Assembly: GCA_900708905.1 (NCBI GenBank)
Contig: CAADRB010000016.1
Span: 693,614-757,613 of the forward strand
Reading direction: 5' to 3'
Source: Hymenolepis diminuta
Lineage: Eukaryota > Platyhelminthes > Cestoda > Cyclophyllidea > Hymenolepididae
DNA length: 64,000 nucleotides
Each line of letters opens with the position of its first letter. Positions within the stretch are counted from its first letter, which is position 1. Shown piece after piece: positions 38,862-50,393 of this stretch. The notes beneath the pieces were generated by a model. It saw only the letters and a program-made list of their open reading frames with translations. It made no database searches and was not told where the DNA came from. A program made the translations under genes and the position numbers.

Positions 38862-39780
38862 TTGGTGTTATTAGCTGTTAGCTGCCAACCTTTAGTTGTT
38901 ATCTTAACTCCAACACACCAGCCCACTACCCACATCTTTGCATACGCGAACGTCAATCTATCCGCCAGACCTGGGAAATTCCTTGCTTATTCAATAAAGC
39001 TCCCTAATTCCAATTTATATCTATTCCTGGTGTGTGGTGAGGATGAAAAGAATTTAGAAGAGTGACATCTCTTCAGCTAGGAACCTGGAGAGTGCACTAT
39101 TACAATACTTTGGCGTGCACAGAAGTATTACTCCTGTATTTCGGTCGAAAAAAGTTTATTCTCCGTATTTTCTATCATGCCCCATGGTTGTATCTTTCAC
39201 AAAGATGCCCGCTAAATTACACAAATGCCATACTGCGTGCCTTCCTAGATATTATCAATTTTATGCAGCTCCCTCATAGTGCTCGAGATCATCACATTAA
39301 TTTGTTAATGCAGATATGGATTCTCAAATGAGAGAAGGTCCTCAAAAATTAGAAGAACATGATTACCCCTTAATATGCTCCTTACTCACCACAAGTCAAA
39401 CCTGTCAATCATTGTACCCGCTGATGATTCCAACTATGGCGTTAGTGCGCTTATCACTCGTCTTCTCAGATGGTTTAGAGAAAGCTCTTGCTCATGTTTC
39501 TCAAACCTTCACTACGATTGAGAAAACTGGTCTAACTAAATACACAGGGAATTAAATAAGCATTTTAAGAAAATCATTCAATTTTTTCTTCTTCCAAGTA
39601 GAAACACGGTAGGGTAGAGGGGACAGTAAGTGAGAAAAAGGGTGAGGAAATAAGGGAGTGCAAGCATGTAGAGAATGGGGGGGGGGAGGGAGTGCTGTAT
39701 TGTTACAGGAATTCATTACACAAAGAAGGAATTTCCAGACTCCCACCCTTAATGAAACATCACAGCAAACACTCAAACAC

Positions 39781-42700
39781 TTAGACTGTAGAAGTAGGTG
39801 GTCTAACACCCTTTACAATTTTCGATCTCGACCCCACCAAGCCCCGTCTATCATAGCTCGATTTTCTCGAAGCCCGACGTCGTTTGCCACTTCCAGTGCC
39901 CTCAACTATCAAGCGATTCACCGGTTTCTTCACCTTGTAAATACGTACAATCCAATGCTCGGAAGTAAAAGCCTCTTCCAAGTGAGTTAATTGAATATTC
40001 TTTACACCAATTTCAGAGTTGCGAGCCCTGTCAAATCCTGCTGGCATCCGAGGATCGATTGCCGCCTCCGCAAATCGATAATAGCTCATTTTGTACATCA
40101 GAGAGTTCACCATTGCTGGGGGCGCCATATGATCTATTCTGTATTCACCCTAAAGGGGGAAACAAGATCAAATTAAGATTTATTTAGGGTTTCACGTGAA
40201 AGTAACAAACAGCTCCACCTACTTGGGCTGTGTAATAGTCCTGTTCATGGATGTCTTTCGGATGTTCTCCTTGTGCAATCCTTACCATCCACAGGAATTT
40301 ATTAATATCATCCCCAGAATAACCGCTCATTCCACCGAAAATAATGAGAACGTAATCCACATCTAGTGATTGCATCAACTAAAGTAAGCACATTTTACTT
40401 ATTTTTTACCATTAGGTGAGGTGGATATAAATTTTTTAAAGGTAACTTACTCGAAAAGCGACAGTTTCATTCGAGGACATAGCTTTACCAACCAAGGCGA
40501 TATGACTATTATTCCAGGTGTTGTTATCGACTAGGGTTGTTCGATTAGCCATCCCAGCAATCTGATAGCCATAATCCCACCATGACATCACTTTGGCATC
40601 TTCTGGAGTATTCTGCCATAGCCAGTAATAGGCCTCACCGAAATCATCCAGCAGTATACGTTCTCCACGCGATCCAGAATATGCAAGCACAACCGAGGGG
40701 CTTGAGTAAGCATTTGATGTGACCCAGGTGCAATGGAACATAAAGAGGAAGAGCACAAAGGTCGCTACCATGACAACGACCTTGCGAACGCTTATTCCCA
40801 AAAAGTCATCACCTCTACTGCTTTCAGCGTCAGATTCGGATTTTCCCTTCTTCTGTTTTCCACCTTCAGATGACTTGGACGGTTTGTCATAAAGTTGCTT
40901 CTCACGTGAAGTTGACCGCTTCTTTTTGGCCTCCTCTTCATTCTCTTCTCCGATTAAAGCGTCTTCACGCAAGTAAACATCGTAAAGACGGGAGAAGGCA
41001 ATAGCGGCCAGAACACAGACAATGGGGGCCAGGGTGAGAATAAGACGCACCATAACGCCAGCAAAGTAGGAAGCGAAAATGGCATAGAGTATGGCGAAGA
41101 CGCGCAGATCGTTCAGTTCGGAGAAACAGAACCACACGCCAGCGGGAAAGACAGTAACAAGGATATGAAGGTCAAAGAAAAAGGAAGTCCAGGTGGTTGG
41201 CTGATGTTCTGACACGGAGCTAATAATTGGAATGTGAACTCGAGCGTAACCAGTATCCCAGAGGGAGTAGAATCTGCAAAGTCATAAGGGTATATTAAAA
41301 TTTGATGCGTTGTTTCAAAATCAACAATAAATTTAAAATGTGAGCACTAACGGTTCTCAATATTGTGACTTCTCATTTGACATATTCCCCCAATATGTGA
41401 AACTTTCAAATACCAGCTCATGGTATAGTCCTATTCTCTGCAAACTGAAGTGATATTTAGATCTATCTTAATATGATCTGGGCAAACTCAGCTTAATTTC
41501 GGTGACCGAGATTAAATCTTAATTTGACAACACTTAGCCAAAATTCCCCCCCCCCCCTCCCCCATCATCCCCAGGATTTAGGTATCCAGTTTATTCAATA
41601 TGAAGAAAAGTATACATCAACAAAGCACCCGTGAATAAACGCTTCTAATTTTATCACTCTTGGTCTTCATTCGCTTATTTCACCAGATTAGCTACCATCT
41701 AAAATAGCCCCTTAAGCCCCCTATCCTAGCCTTTATGGCATGTTGTCCATTATGGTATGAACCAATGAAACACTGCATTTTCAATAGTTTCCATTTAAAG
41801 CCGCTTTTGTGTAAATTAAGGGGAGAACTAAACTTACCGACCGCTCCACGGCGCAATAACACCGGCCGCTGTTAAACCACAGACAGCAAGGAAGACCAGA
41901 CCGGCTATAACAACGATACCCATCGTGAAAAGGGAACGGAATTTGTTGGAGGGCACCAAAGTTTGAAGATATTGGAAGAATGCCACGGCCTGTGAAATAA
42001 CAACAGAAGTTGACGTGAATATTGCTACTACTGAAATCATTTCGGTAGAAGAAAAACAAAAATTACCATCTCAGCTATTACTTTTAACATCCTACCCTCC
42101 AAACCCATTCAAGAAGGCGTTTTCAGTATTAATTCTAGATGAGAAAGTAGCATCGTGGGGCCGTTCTGATTAAAACATCGAATTCTGTCTGAGAAAAGCC
42201 AGACCTAATCGATTATTAATTCTGCTCATTCTGAGTGTGCACCGATGGGCATCGTACGCGTGACCTCAAAGATTTATTCTCCCTCATCACGCTACTATTC
42301 TTCAACGAACTTCTGGAACTAAGCTGTAGAGCATCTTTAACTACACAAAATTACTGCACACCATGGTCTTATAGTGTTTAATTATCTTTCCTTGTAGATT
42401 AAACAAAGAAAGTTTAACATTTAGCCGTCGTCTAAGCCATAATAAAGAAAAGAACACGAATTCCCTTCAGAATGCTCCTGAGGTAAACTCCAACTACGAT
42501 CCTTCATAATCAAAAGACTAGATGTCTGGCATTTTGATACACATGTTAAATAATCACTTTTAACTCTCAAATCCATTTAAGAAAGTATTTTCCAATACTC
42601 AACTTTTGGAGAGGAATAATATCGCGGCGCCTGTCTCTTGGGAAACTCGAATTCTCCAAGCCTCCTTTCCCCTTTAATAGCCAGACTTGACTAGTGCTCG

Positions 42701-45700
42701 TGGCTTCGAAAACATAACCTCGGACCTCATAAAGGAGCCTAATAAGCCCTACGCCAAAAACGCAAAATGATTAAGTGAAATTACGGATTATATAAGAATA
42801 AAAATTACCTGTAGAAGTACAAACACACCAGCTGCGGCCATGTGTTCACTTGTGCGAACTGGCTGAAATCCAACAAAGGGTACTTGCATGGAGAGAATGA
42901 GTCCCAGGATGTAGAAACTCGTGTAGGCAACATAGAGACGCGAGGAGTAACGACCTGTTAGACAGAGCACGAAGGCATGTAGGGGCACAAGGTTGATTAT
43001 GAAAACATAGCCACCCCAAGCTGAGACCATGTAGAGATAGGCCAGAGCACATAGCACTGACCATAGAAGATGACCTGTACGGACTGCGCGTAACCAGAGG
43101 AAGTAGGTGAGGAGAAGAGCGAAGATAGCGATTCCTTCGTTGTCATAGCTACCAGCGACTGACCGACTGATGTATCCGGGAACTAAATGTACAAAAAACA
43201 TAATGATATCAATTAAAAGGAACCTTTGAATAAAAGAAGCATTACATTCAGCCAACCATATAACCTAACTGATAAGAAGCGAAATCGAATATTTTCCGTA
43301 CTCTAAACAGAACTCATACTCATCTTGGGTGGAGTAACTTCGTGAAGTCTCCCTGACGATAAAGCCGAATTTTGTAATACTCTTAATTAGCAGTATTAAA
43401 CCAGTGCGGTTAGCTATTCCGCCTGCTGGGTGTGCACAGACAGATAGAGAAGCCGTAATCTCGGACTTCGCAGACGAGTAGGTTTACCGCCAGGTGTCCT
43501 TCGCACTCCTCTGAGTTTATTTATTTAATTTCTTTTATTCAGTCCATTTTATCAGGAGGTGGTACCACTGGCGCAGACAGAGGTTTCCTAAATGGGGAGG
43601 GCTGAATGAAAACTTGGTAAATAGAAAGCAACTCCAATAAGATCAGTTTGTAACAGAAGTTCCGTCCATTTTTTCAATTTGAATTATAGTGGAAATTTTG
43701 TCAAATATACATTTATTTAGTCTTCAACATAGTCAACATTATTATTAATTACATTTTCTCATCTTGCCATAAGGTTCCTGGCTCCTTCTTCATAGAATTT
43801 AGCCTGTTTGGACTCATAAAAAGAAACTAGCTTCTTCACTTCGACCTCTTCTCTTGAAGTAAACCTTTGTTCCATTCACTGATTCTGTAAGCTACTGAAA
43901 AGATGAAAATCAGTTGCTGCAAGATGGGGAGAATATGGCGGGTAATGCATTACTTCCCAGCCAAATTCCTCAACGACATTTTTGGTTACTCTTGAAGTGT
44001 GGGGTCTGGCATTGTCATGGTGCAGAATCACTTCTTTTCGATTCATCACAGAAGGCCGTTTTCCCTGCCGTTAACTGCTTTTAAACGNCTTGACTTAGCC
44101 ACTGTCTTTTGCGCTTAACATTGTTGTGAAGGACCCACTCCTCGTCGCTATCAGTTATGATTCGGTCTAAAAATGGTGCCTGAAGTTCAATTCACGAGAA
44201 CGCAGTGAAACAACAGGTCACACACTGTTGCTTGTTCATTTCTGACAAATCGTGTGGGGGACCCATTTCCCATCCTTTGAGACTTTGCCAAGTCTTTTTA
44301 TTTCCCTATATGTGGTCATATGGCTTATGTTAAGGGTTTTGCTCAGTTCTCTAGTAGTGCAGGTTGGATTTTCATCAATGCCAACTTGCAATTGCTCAGA
44401 ATTGAGTTTTTTCTGAGCATCCTGCTCCCAGTTTGTCCCTCAGTCTCAAGTGGTCCTTTTTGAAACCACCTGCAGAAAACCACCTTCTGCAGGACTTTTC
44501 ATTCACAACCTCATTTTCATAAGTGTCTGAGTGTTTTTGCTGCTGAGCTTGACGTATTTCCTTTATGAAATTCAAACAGTAAAGTATGCCCGATATGCTC
44601 TTTATTTGGGGTGTACATTAGGGCTAGAAGGAGTTATTAATAACGGTAATTATCACACAATCTGAAAGAAGAAACAATGTTTTATTAATTACCATAGATA
44701 AGCAAGCTAAATCGTGCCCTAAACAAAGAGCTCAAAAATTGGGCAAAACGTCTCCTACAACCTGATATTATGGTTGCATTTCTTCGATAATACTAAGAAC
44801 GCGTAGGAAGAGACGTCGTATCAAAAGAACTAAAAGTACTAATATAGTAGGCTAGCGCATAAGAGGTGTCATCCCAAGAACAACTGCTTTTTTTTCGCTC
44901 TAAATATGACAAAATTAATAAATTTTTATTATTCTTCTGTTCTTGGCACTGTAAGAAATTATAAATTAATCAAAGTGCCATAACCAAGCGCTTGATCAGA
45001 TAAACCGGTTAATAAGCTCGAAGCACTGAAAAGATGAACACAACTATCAAACTGGAGGTCAAATGATGCAATATGAACTCGGAAATATTAGGTTTTGACA
45101 CCGTGACCTACCTTATTTCAATTCTTCATTTAACTTCTACTTTAAGAATTTGTAAAAGANNNNNNNNNNNNNNNNNNNNNNNNNNNNNNNNNNNNNNNNN
45201 NNNNNNNNNNNNNNNNNNNNNNNNNNNNNNNNNNNNNNNNNNNNNNNNNNNNNNNNNNNNNNNNNNNNNNNNNNNNNNNNNNNNNNNNNNNNNNNNNNNN
45301 NNNNNNNNNNNNNNNNNNNNNNNNNNNNNNNNNNNNNNNNNNNNNNNNNNNNNNNNNNNNNNNNNNNNNNNNNNNNNNNNNNNNNNNNNNNNNNNNNNNN
45401 NNNNNNNNNNNNNNNNNNNNNNNNNNNNNNNNNNNNNNNNNNNNNNNNNNNNNNNNNNNNNNNNNNNNNNNNNNNNNNNNNNNNNNNNNNNNNNNNNNNN
45501 NNNNNNNNNNNNNNNNNNNNNNNNNNNNNNNNNNNTTAACGTTCTGACAAAGACCTTCAAGGCTTATTTTAGATTACTGTACAGTGACAGAGTGAAGGTT
45601 TTAAAGATTTACTTATACTTACATTTTCCCTTAACAGGGCCTCGAATATTCACGGAAGATTTGAAGTTAGCAAAAGTAGAACACTTTATGGAAAAAAATA

Positions 45701-46887
45701 AAAATGGAAAGAAATTAACCAATTTACATATTCAGTTCCTCTGCATCTTACCTTTTTGAACAGTGCAGTCACACATTTTAACGTCAACATAACGGTGCAC
45801 ATTAGCAAATAGATAACGAATTTATTGTATCAAATAAGGAAATACACCCTCTTGTAAATTCAAATAGTAGACGTACAATGTAGAACTAAATAGACTATGA
45901 CAAAATTACGAAAACTAAAACATAGCTACTTCAACTGGTTAAAGGAATACAGAGATTATAGAAATATATAAATAACAAACAATTTTGTACAGAATAAAGT
46001 TATAAAAATCATTAATTCGAGTAATAAAATTTGCGTAAGAATAATAATGGGAGAATTAAAGTTCTACCACTTCAGACTTTATGAAAAAATACTCAAAGAT
46101 AAAGTCAGGATTAGAAATTAAACAGAAATGACGAAAAACACATTAATAGGGAGACTAGTTTAGCACTGAAAAATGATTTAGAAAACATTCAAAGAAACGC
46201 AAATGCAAGTTCTAAAAAATGTTTATCAAATGCGAATCCGTAACGATTTTAGACTAGCAGCATTTGAAACATGCTGCATTAGATTAAGAAGTTCAGATAC
46301 AGGTAATCGAACTGCAAAATAGACAAAAATTTAAAAAAGGTTAAAGAAATAAGAAACTTGCCTATTGCCAAGAAACAGGCTGCAAATAGGCCGGCACGAT
46401 CATTCCAGAGTTCTTTGGTTAAGAGATATCCCATGATAGCAGTCAAACCACTGAATATGGGTGCCAAAAATACACAAACTTCACGAATATGTATTGGAAA
46501 ATTGAGCAATCGCAGAATGTAATGAATCGAACCTGAAATTACGGGGAAAAAGTGTGTGAAGATGATAGATGCATATTCAAACTGCAAAAAGCAGAAATAC
46601 TTACCAGAAGTAATCATAAGTCCTGGATAAACAGTTCCACCAACAATTCGTCCGAGGGGATACCACGCAGTCACATCAAACCAGTTAAGAAAATCGTAGA
46701 AGCTGTTATCGACCATTTGTTTGGTTGCCCGATAGTTGAACCATGGGTCAAATTCATGGATGATGCTCTCAAATCGAATGACGGAAAAAAGTCGGGAGAA
46801 GAATCCTACTATCCATGCTAATGCAAGAATGCCAATGGTAAGGAGGCCTTTGCTGCTTTTAGCATTTAACATAAAGCCAGACTTCAT
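39781..46887 (-). CDS. STT3B: oligosaccharyltransferase catalytic subunit STT3 (STT3B-like)
   Basis: Catalytic subunit that transfers the lipid-linked glycan to Asn-X-Ser/Thr in the ER lumen; a multi-pass membrane protein. Seven minus-strand exons: 46887-46605, 46532-46362, 43182-42809, 41989-41838, 41273-40451, 40378-40223, 40149-39781. Phases agree throughout (2328 bp, 775 aa). Key motifs: [10 protein letters not shown] with the metal-binding Asp at residue ~47, [15 protein letters not shown] at ~558-562, DNNTWNNSH, and [12 protein letters not shown] (DK-type motif). The charged linker containing LYDK and a basic C-terminus favour STT3B over STT3A. Intron 2 uses a GC donor and contains a mariner relic and the assembly gap. 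Exons 1-3 lie in the spacer and exons 4-7 in the left arm. In-frame residues exist upstream of the chosen ATG, so the start is the least certain point. Confidence 0.93.
42080..42270 (-). repeat. SINE copy at inner edge of left arm
   Basis: On the minus strand it has gaggtcacgcgtacgatgcc, catcggtgcacactcagaat, gagcagaatt, and the body gacagaattcgatg and cgccttcttgaatgggttt, matching the SINE at 24.1 kb. It lies in STT3 intron 3, about 110 bp from the arm boundary. Confidence 0.6.
42560..42735 (-). repeat. SINE copy in STT3 intron 3 (spacer)
   Basis: On the minus strand: atgaggtccgaggttatg, ccacgagcactagtcaagtc, gagaattcgagtttcccaag, gttgagtattggaaaat and actttcttaaatgg, in the same order as the family. 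It is a second, more diverged copy 0.3 kb from the one at the arm edge. Confidence 0.55.
43310..43500 (-). repeat. SINE copy in STT3 intron 2
   Basis: On the minus strand: gaagtccgagattacggctt, gtgtgcacacccagcaggcg, gaatagctaaccgcactgg, aattcggctttatcgtcagg, gagacttcacgaag and cacccaagatgagtat. A good match to the SINE body, with a decayed box B. Confidence 0.55.
43690..44580 (-). mobile_element. mariner-family transposase relic in STT3 intron 2
   Basis: Minus-strand reading in broken frames. An N-terminal helix-turn-helix part lies near 44420-44260 ([20 protein letters not shown], then [15 protein letters not shown]). The central part near 44160-44090 reads [20 protein letters not shown]. 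The C-terminal part near 44045-43760 reads [38 protein letters not shown] and [20 protein letters not shown]. The HHDNARPH motif holds the second catalytic Asp, and the first is visible as the Asp of DSDEEW. Frame breaks, an n at 44088 and no identified terminal repeats mark it as a dead copy. It is a different lineage from the relic at 33 kb (HHDNARPH against QQDSA). Confidence 0.85.
45160..45535. other. assembly gap (376 N)
   Basis: Run of N between the two arms of the inverted repeat, inside STT3 intron 2. The joining of the left-arm contig and the STT3 5' exons to the right-arm contig depends on whatever spans this gap. Apparent open frames crossing it are meaningless. Confidence 1.
45536..46270. 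other. STT3 intron 2, AT-rich, nothing recognised
   Basis: Sequence between the gap and STT3 exon 2. No coding signal or repeat recognised. Confidence 0.4.
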
Positions 46888-47565
46888 TCGGATGGCGATA
46901 AAATCTTTACGCAGAGAAAACGCACACCACAGGGCGACAAATGTCTGATCATGATTGGCTATTTGATTGAACACTTAAGAGAAACATCTCCATGACCAAT
47001 TTTAATAAAAAATTCAAAATTAATCATTTTAAATGCATCATCTACAGTTATAGAGGTAATTCCACCATAGATATCTAAGTAAAAGAATCGTGATATGTTT
47101 TGCATTCTCATATTTTTAAAAAATAAATTGGTACTTATTTACTAATTACTAATTCAAGCTGTTTGCAATAACTGAGGAAGTGTATTAAGCTATTTAAAAA
47201 TTTATTCAATGTCTTGGTTACTGAAAGAATTCAACATACTCCTCCTTTACCAATAACCTAATTGATTTAAACGAAATGTGCTTGTCAAAATTAAAAACGA
47301 CAAAGAAGCACAGTACTCCTCATTACCTAGAAAACTTTGATTTTATAGGTAATAAACTCGAAAAATAGTGGTCTCCGTTATGTTTACAGTAATTAAAAAC
47401 ATTTAAGTATATGAAATTACAAAATGAAGTGATTCGAAAACTTATAAATGTAATAAAGCATTTAAAACCAGAAATTACAAAATATCACAAGATGATAGCA
47501 TCAGCAGACTATCTGAGAAAAACTAAAAATACTGGAAATTAAATTTCATACTGTTAAAGTGAGAA
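46888..47565. other. upstream region of STT3, AT-rich
   Basis: About 680 bp between the STT3 start and the inner edge of the right arm. It should contain the STT3 promoter. It is very AT-rich, with no motif I would name. A weak AG acceptor (gcgtaaag) lies 20 nt upstream of the chosen ATG on the minus strand. Confidence 0.35.
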
Positions 47566-47678
47566 AATTAAACACTATAAGGCCATGGTGTGCAGTAATT
47601 TTGTGTAGTTAAAGATGCTCTACAGCTTAGTTCCAGAAGTTCGTTGAAGAATAGTAGCGTGATGAGGGAGAATAAATC

Positions 47679-47869
47679 TTTGAGGTCACGCGTACGATGC
47701 CCATCGGTGCACACTCAGAATGAGCAGAATTAATAATCGATTAGGTCTGGCTTTTCTCAGACAGAATTCGATGTTTTAATCAGAACGGCCCCACGATGCT
47801 ACTTTCTCATCTAGAATTAATACTGAAAACGCCTTCTTGAATGGGTTTGGAGGGTAGGATGTTAAAAGT
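47679..47869 (+). repeat. SINE copy at inner edge of right arm
   Basis: Mirror of the SINE at 42080-42270, identical by inspection. Confidence 0.6.
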
Positions 47870-47959
47870 AATAGCTGAGATGGTAATTTTTGTTTTTCTT
47901 CTACCGAAATGATTTCAGTAGTAGCAATATTCACGTCAACTTCTGTTGTTATTTCACAG

Positions 47960-50168
47960 GCCGTGGCATTCTTCCAATATCTTCAAACTTTGGTGCCCTC
48001 CAACAAATTCCGTTCCCTTTTCACGATGGGTATCGTTGTTATAGCCGGTCTGGTCTTCCTTGCTGTCTGTGGTTTAACAGCGGCCGGTGTTATTGCGCCG
48101 TGGAGCGGTCGGTAAGTTTAGTTCTCCCCTTAATTTACACAAAAGCGGCTTTAAATGGAAACTATTGAAAATGCAGTGTTTCATTGGTTCATACCATAAT
48201 GGACAACATGCCATAAAGGCTAGGATAGGGGGCTTAAGGGGCTATTTTAGATGGTAGCTAATCTGGTGAAATAAGCGAATGAAGACCAAGAGTGATAAAA
48301 TTAGAAGCGTTTATTCACGGGTGCTTTGTTGATGTATACTTTTCTTCATATTGAATAAACTGGATACCTAAATCCTGGGGATGATGGGGGAGGGGGGGGG
48401 GGGAATTTTGGCTAAGTGTTGTCAAATTAAGATTTAATCTCGGTCACCGAAATTAAGCTGAGTTTGCCCAGATCATATTAAGATAGATCTAAATATCACT
48501 TCAGTTTGCAGAGAATAGGACTATACCATGAGCTGGTATTTGAAAGTTTCACATATTGGGGGAATATGTCAAATGAGAAGTCACAATATTGAGAACCGTT
48601 AGTGCTCACATTTTAAATTTATTGTTGATTTTGAAACAACGCATCAAATTTTAATATACCCTTATGACTTTGCAGATTCTACTCCCTCTGGGATACTGGT
48701 TACGCTCGAGTTCACATTCCAATTATTAGCTCCGTGTCAGAACATCAGCCAACCACCTGGACTTCCTTTTTCTTTGACCTTCATATCCTTGTTACTGTCT
48801 TTCCCGCTGGCGTGTGGTTCTGTTTCTCCGAACTGAACGATCTGCGCGTCTTCGCCATACTCTATGCCATTTTCGCTTCCTACTTTGCTGGCGTTATGGT
48901 GCGTCTTATTCTCACCCTGGCCCCCATTGTCTGTGTTCTGGCCGCTATTGCCTTCTCCCGTCTTTACGATGTTTACTTGCGTGAAGACGCTTTAATCGGA
49001 GAAGAGAATGAAGAGGAGGCCAAAAAGAAGCGGTCAACTTCACGTGAGAAGCAACTTTATGACAAACCGTCCAAGTCATCTGAAGGTGGAAAACAGAAGA
49101 AGGGAAAATCCGAATCTGACGCTGAAAGCAGTAGAGGTGATGACTTTTTGGGAATAAGCGTTCGCAAGGTCGTTGTCATGGTAGCGACCTTTGTGCTCTT
49201 CCTCTTTATGTTCCATTGCACCTGGGTCACATCAAATGCTTACTCAAGCCCCTCGGTTGTGCTTGCATATTCTGGATCGCGTGGAGAACGTATACTGCTG
49301 GATGATTTCGGTGAGGCCTATTACTGGCTATGGCAGAATACTCCAGAAGATGCCAAAGTGATGTCATGGTGGGATTATGGCTATCAGATTGCTGGGATGG
49401 CTAATCGAACAACCCTAGTCGATAACAACACCTGGAATAATAGTCATATCGCCTTGGTTGGTAAAGCTATGTCCTCGAATGAAACTGTCGCTTTTCGAGT
49501 AAGTTACCTTTAAAAAATTTATATCCACCTCACCTAATGGTAAAAAATAAGTAAAATGTGCTTACTTTAGTTGATGCAATCACTAGATGTGGATTACGTT
49601 CTCATTATTTTCGGTGGAATGAGCGGTTATTCTGGGGATGATATTAATAAATTCCTGTGGATGGTAAGGATTGCACAAGGAGAACATCCGAAAGACATCC
49701 ATGAACAGGACTATTACACAGCCCAAGTAGGTGGAGCTGTTTGTTACTTTCACGTGAAACCCTAAATAAATCTTAATTTGATCTTGTTTCCCCCTTTAGG
49801 GTGAATACAGAATAGATCATATGGCGCCCCCAGCAATGGTGAACTCTCTGATGTACAAAATGAGCTATTATCGATTTGCGGAGGCGGCAATCGATCCTCG
49901 GATGCCAGCAGGATTTGACAGGGCTCGCAACTCTGAAATTGGTGTAAAGAATATTCAATTAACTCACTTGGAAGAGGCTTTTACTTCCGAGCATTGGATT
50001 GTACGTATTTACAAGGTGAAGAAACCGGTGAATCGCTTGATAGTTGAGGGCACTGGAAGTGGCAAACGACGTCGGGCTTCGAGAAAATCGAGCTATGATA
50101 GACGGGGCTTGGTGGGGTCGAGATCGAAAATTGTAAAGGGTGTTAGACCACCTACTTCTACAGTCTAA
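47960..50168 (+). pseudogene. truncated inverted duplicate of STT3 (exons 4-7 only)
   Basis: Mirror copy of STT3 exons 4-7 at 47960-48111, 48676-49498, 49571-49726 and 49800-50168, with identical sequence and intact splice sites. Together they would encode the last 499 residues in an open frame, including WWDYG, but exons 1-3, with the first luminal loop and its essential Asp, are absent. The repeat boundary falls in intron 3, and the sequence upstream on this strand is unrelated spacer and the gap. If the arm is real this is a promoterless, non-functional partial copy. If the arm is an assembly duplication it does not exist. Confidence 0.8.
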
Positions 50169-50393
50169 GTGTTTGAGTGTTTGCTGTGATGTTTCATTAA
50201 GGGTGGGAGTCTGGAAATTCCTTCTTTGTGTAATGAATTCCTGTAACAATACAGCACTCCCTCCCCCCCCCCATTCTCTACATGCTTGCACTCCCTTATT
50301 TCCTCACCCTTTTTCTCACTTACTGTCCCCTCTACCCTACCGTGTTTCTACTTGGAAGAAGAAAAAATTGAATGATTTTCTTAAAATGCTTAT

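Larger units (their letters stand above)
38082..39555 (+). other. candidate coding region of unknown function, left arm
   Basis: Several plus-strand frames in a row have a less biased, protein-like composition: 38082-38327 (RFHSPGIDWDLQFMQLKTTP), 38249-38473 (FNKVLENFAAKQGTLVQADL), 39062-39331 (APWLYLSQRCPLNYTNAILR) and 39316-39555 (SLVFSDGLEKALAHVSQTFT). A possible 35 bp intron (39281-39315, gtgctc...atgcag) would join the last two in phase. A competing frame over 39064-39280 is also open (SDISSARNLESALLQYFGVH). I do not recognise the protein and cannot build a complete phase-consistent model. The last frame stops about 225 bp before the STT3 stop, so the two would be convergent. Confidence 0.3.
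34349..42383. repeat. left arm of ~8.0 kb inverted repeat
   Basis: Reverse complement of 47566-55600. Every paired open frame satisfies start + end = 89949 from one end to the other (for example 34701 with 55248, 40436 with 49513, 42059 with 47890), so there is no net indel, and the paired translations are identical. Homopolymers match in length: a 12-base C run near 41546 mirrors a 12-base G run near 48392, and a 10-base G run near 39677 mirrors a 10-base C run. The n at 38861 mirrors the n at 51088. Identity decays over the last few tens of bases at both ends. The arm carries a gypsy remnant, a candidate coding region and STT3 exons 4-7. Confidence 0.97.

Noticed and set aside
45073..45759. 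228-codon and 144-codon frames across the gap
   Set aside because: Most of the residues are N. The frames exist only because N cannot encode a stop.
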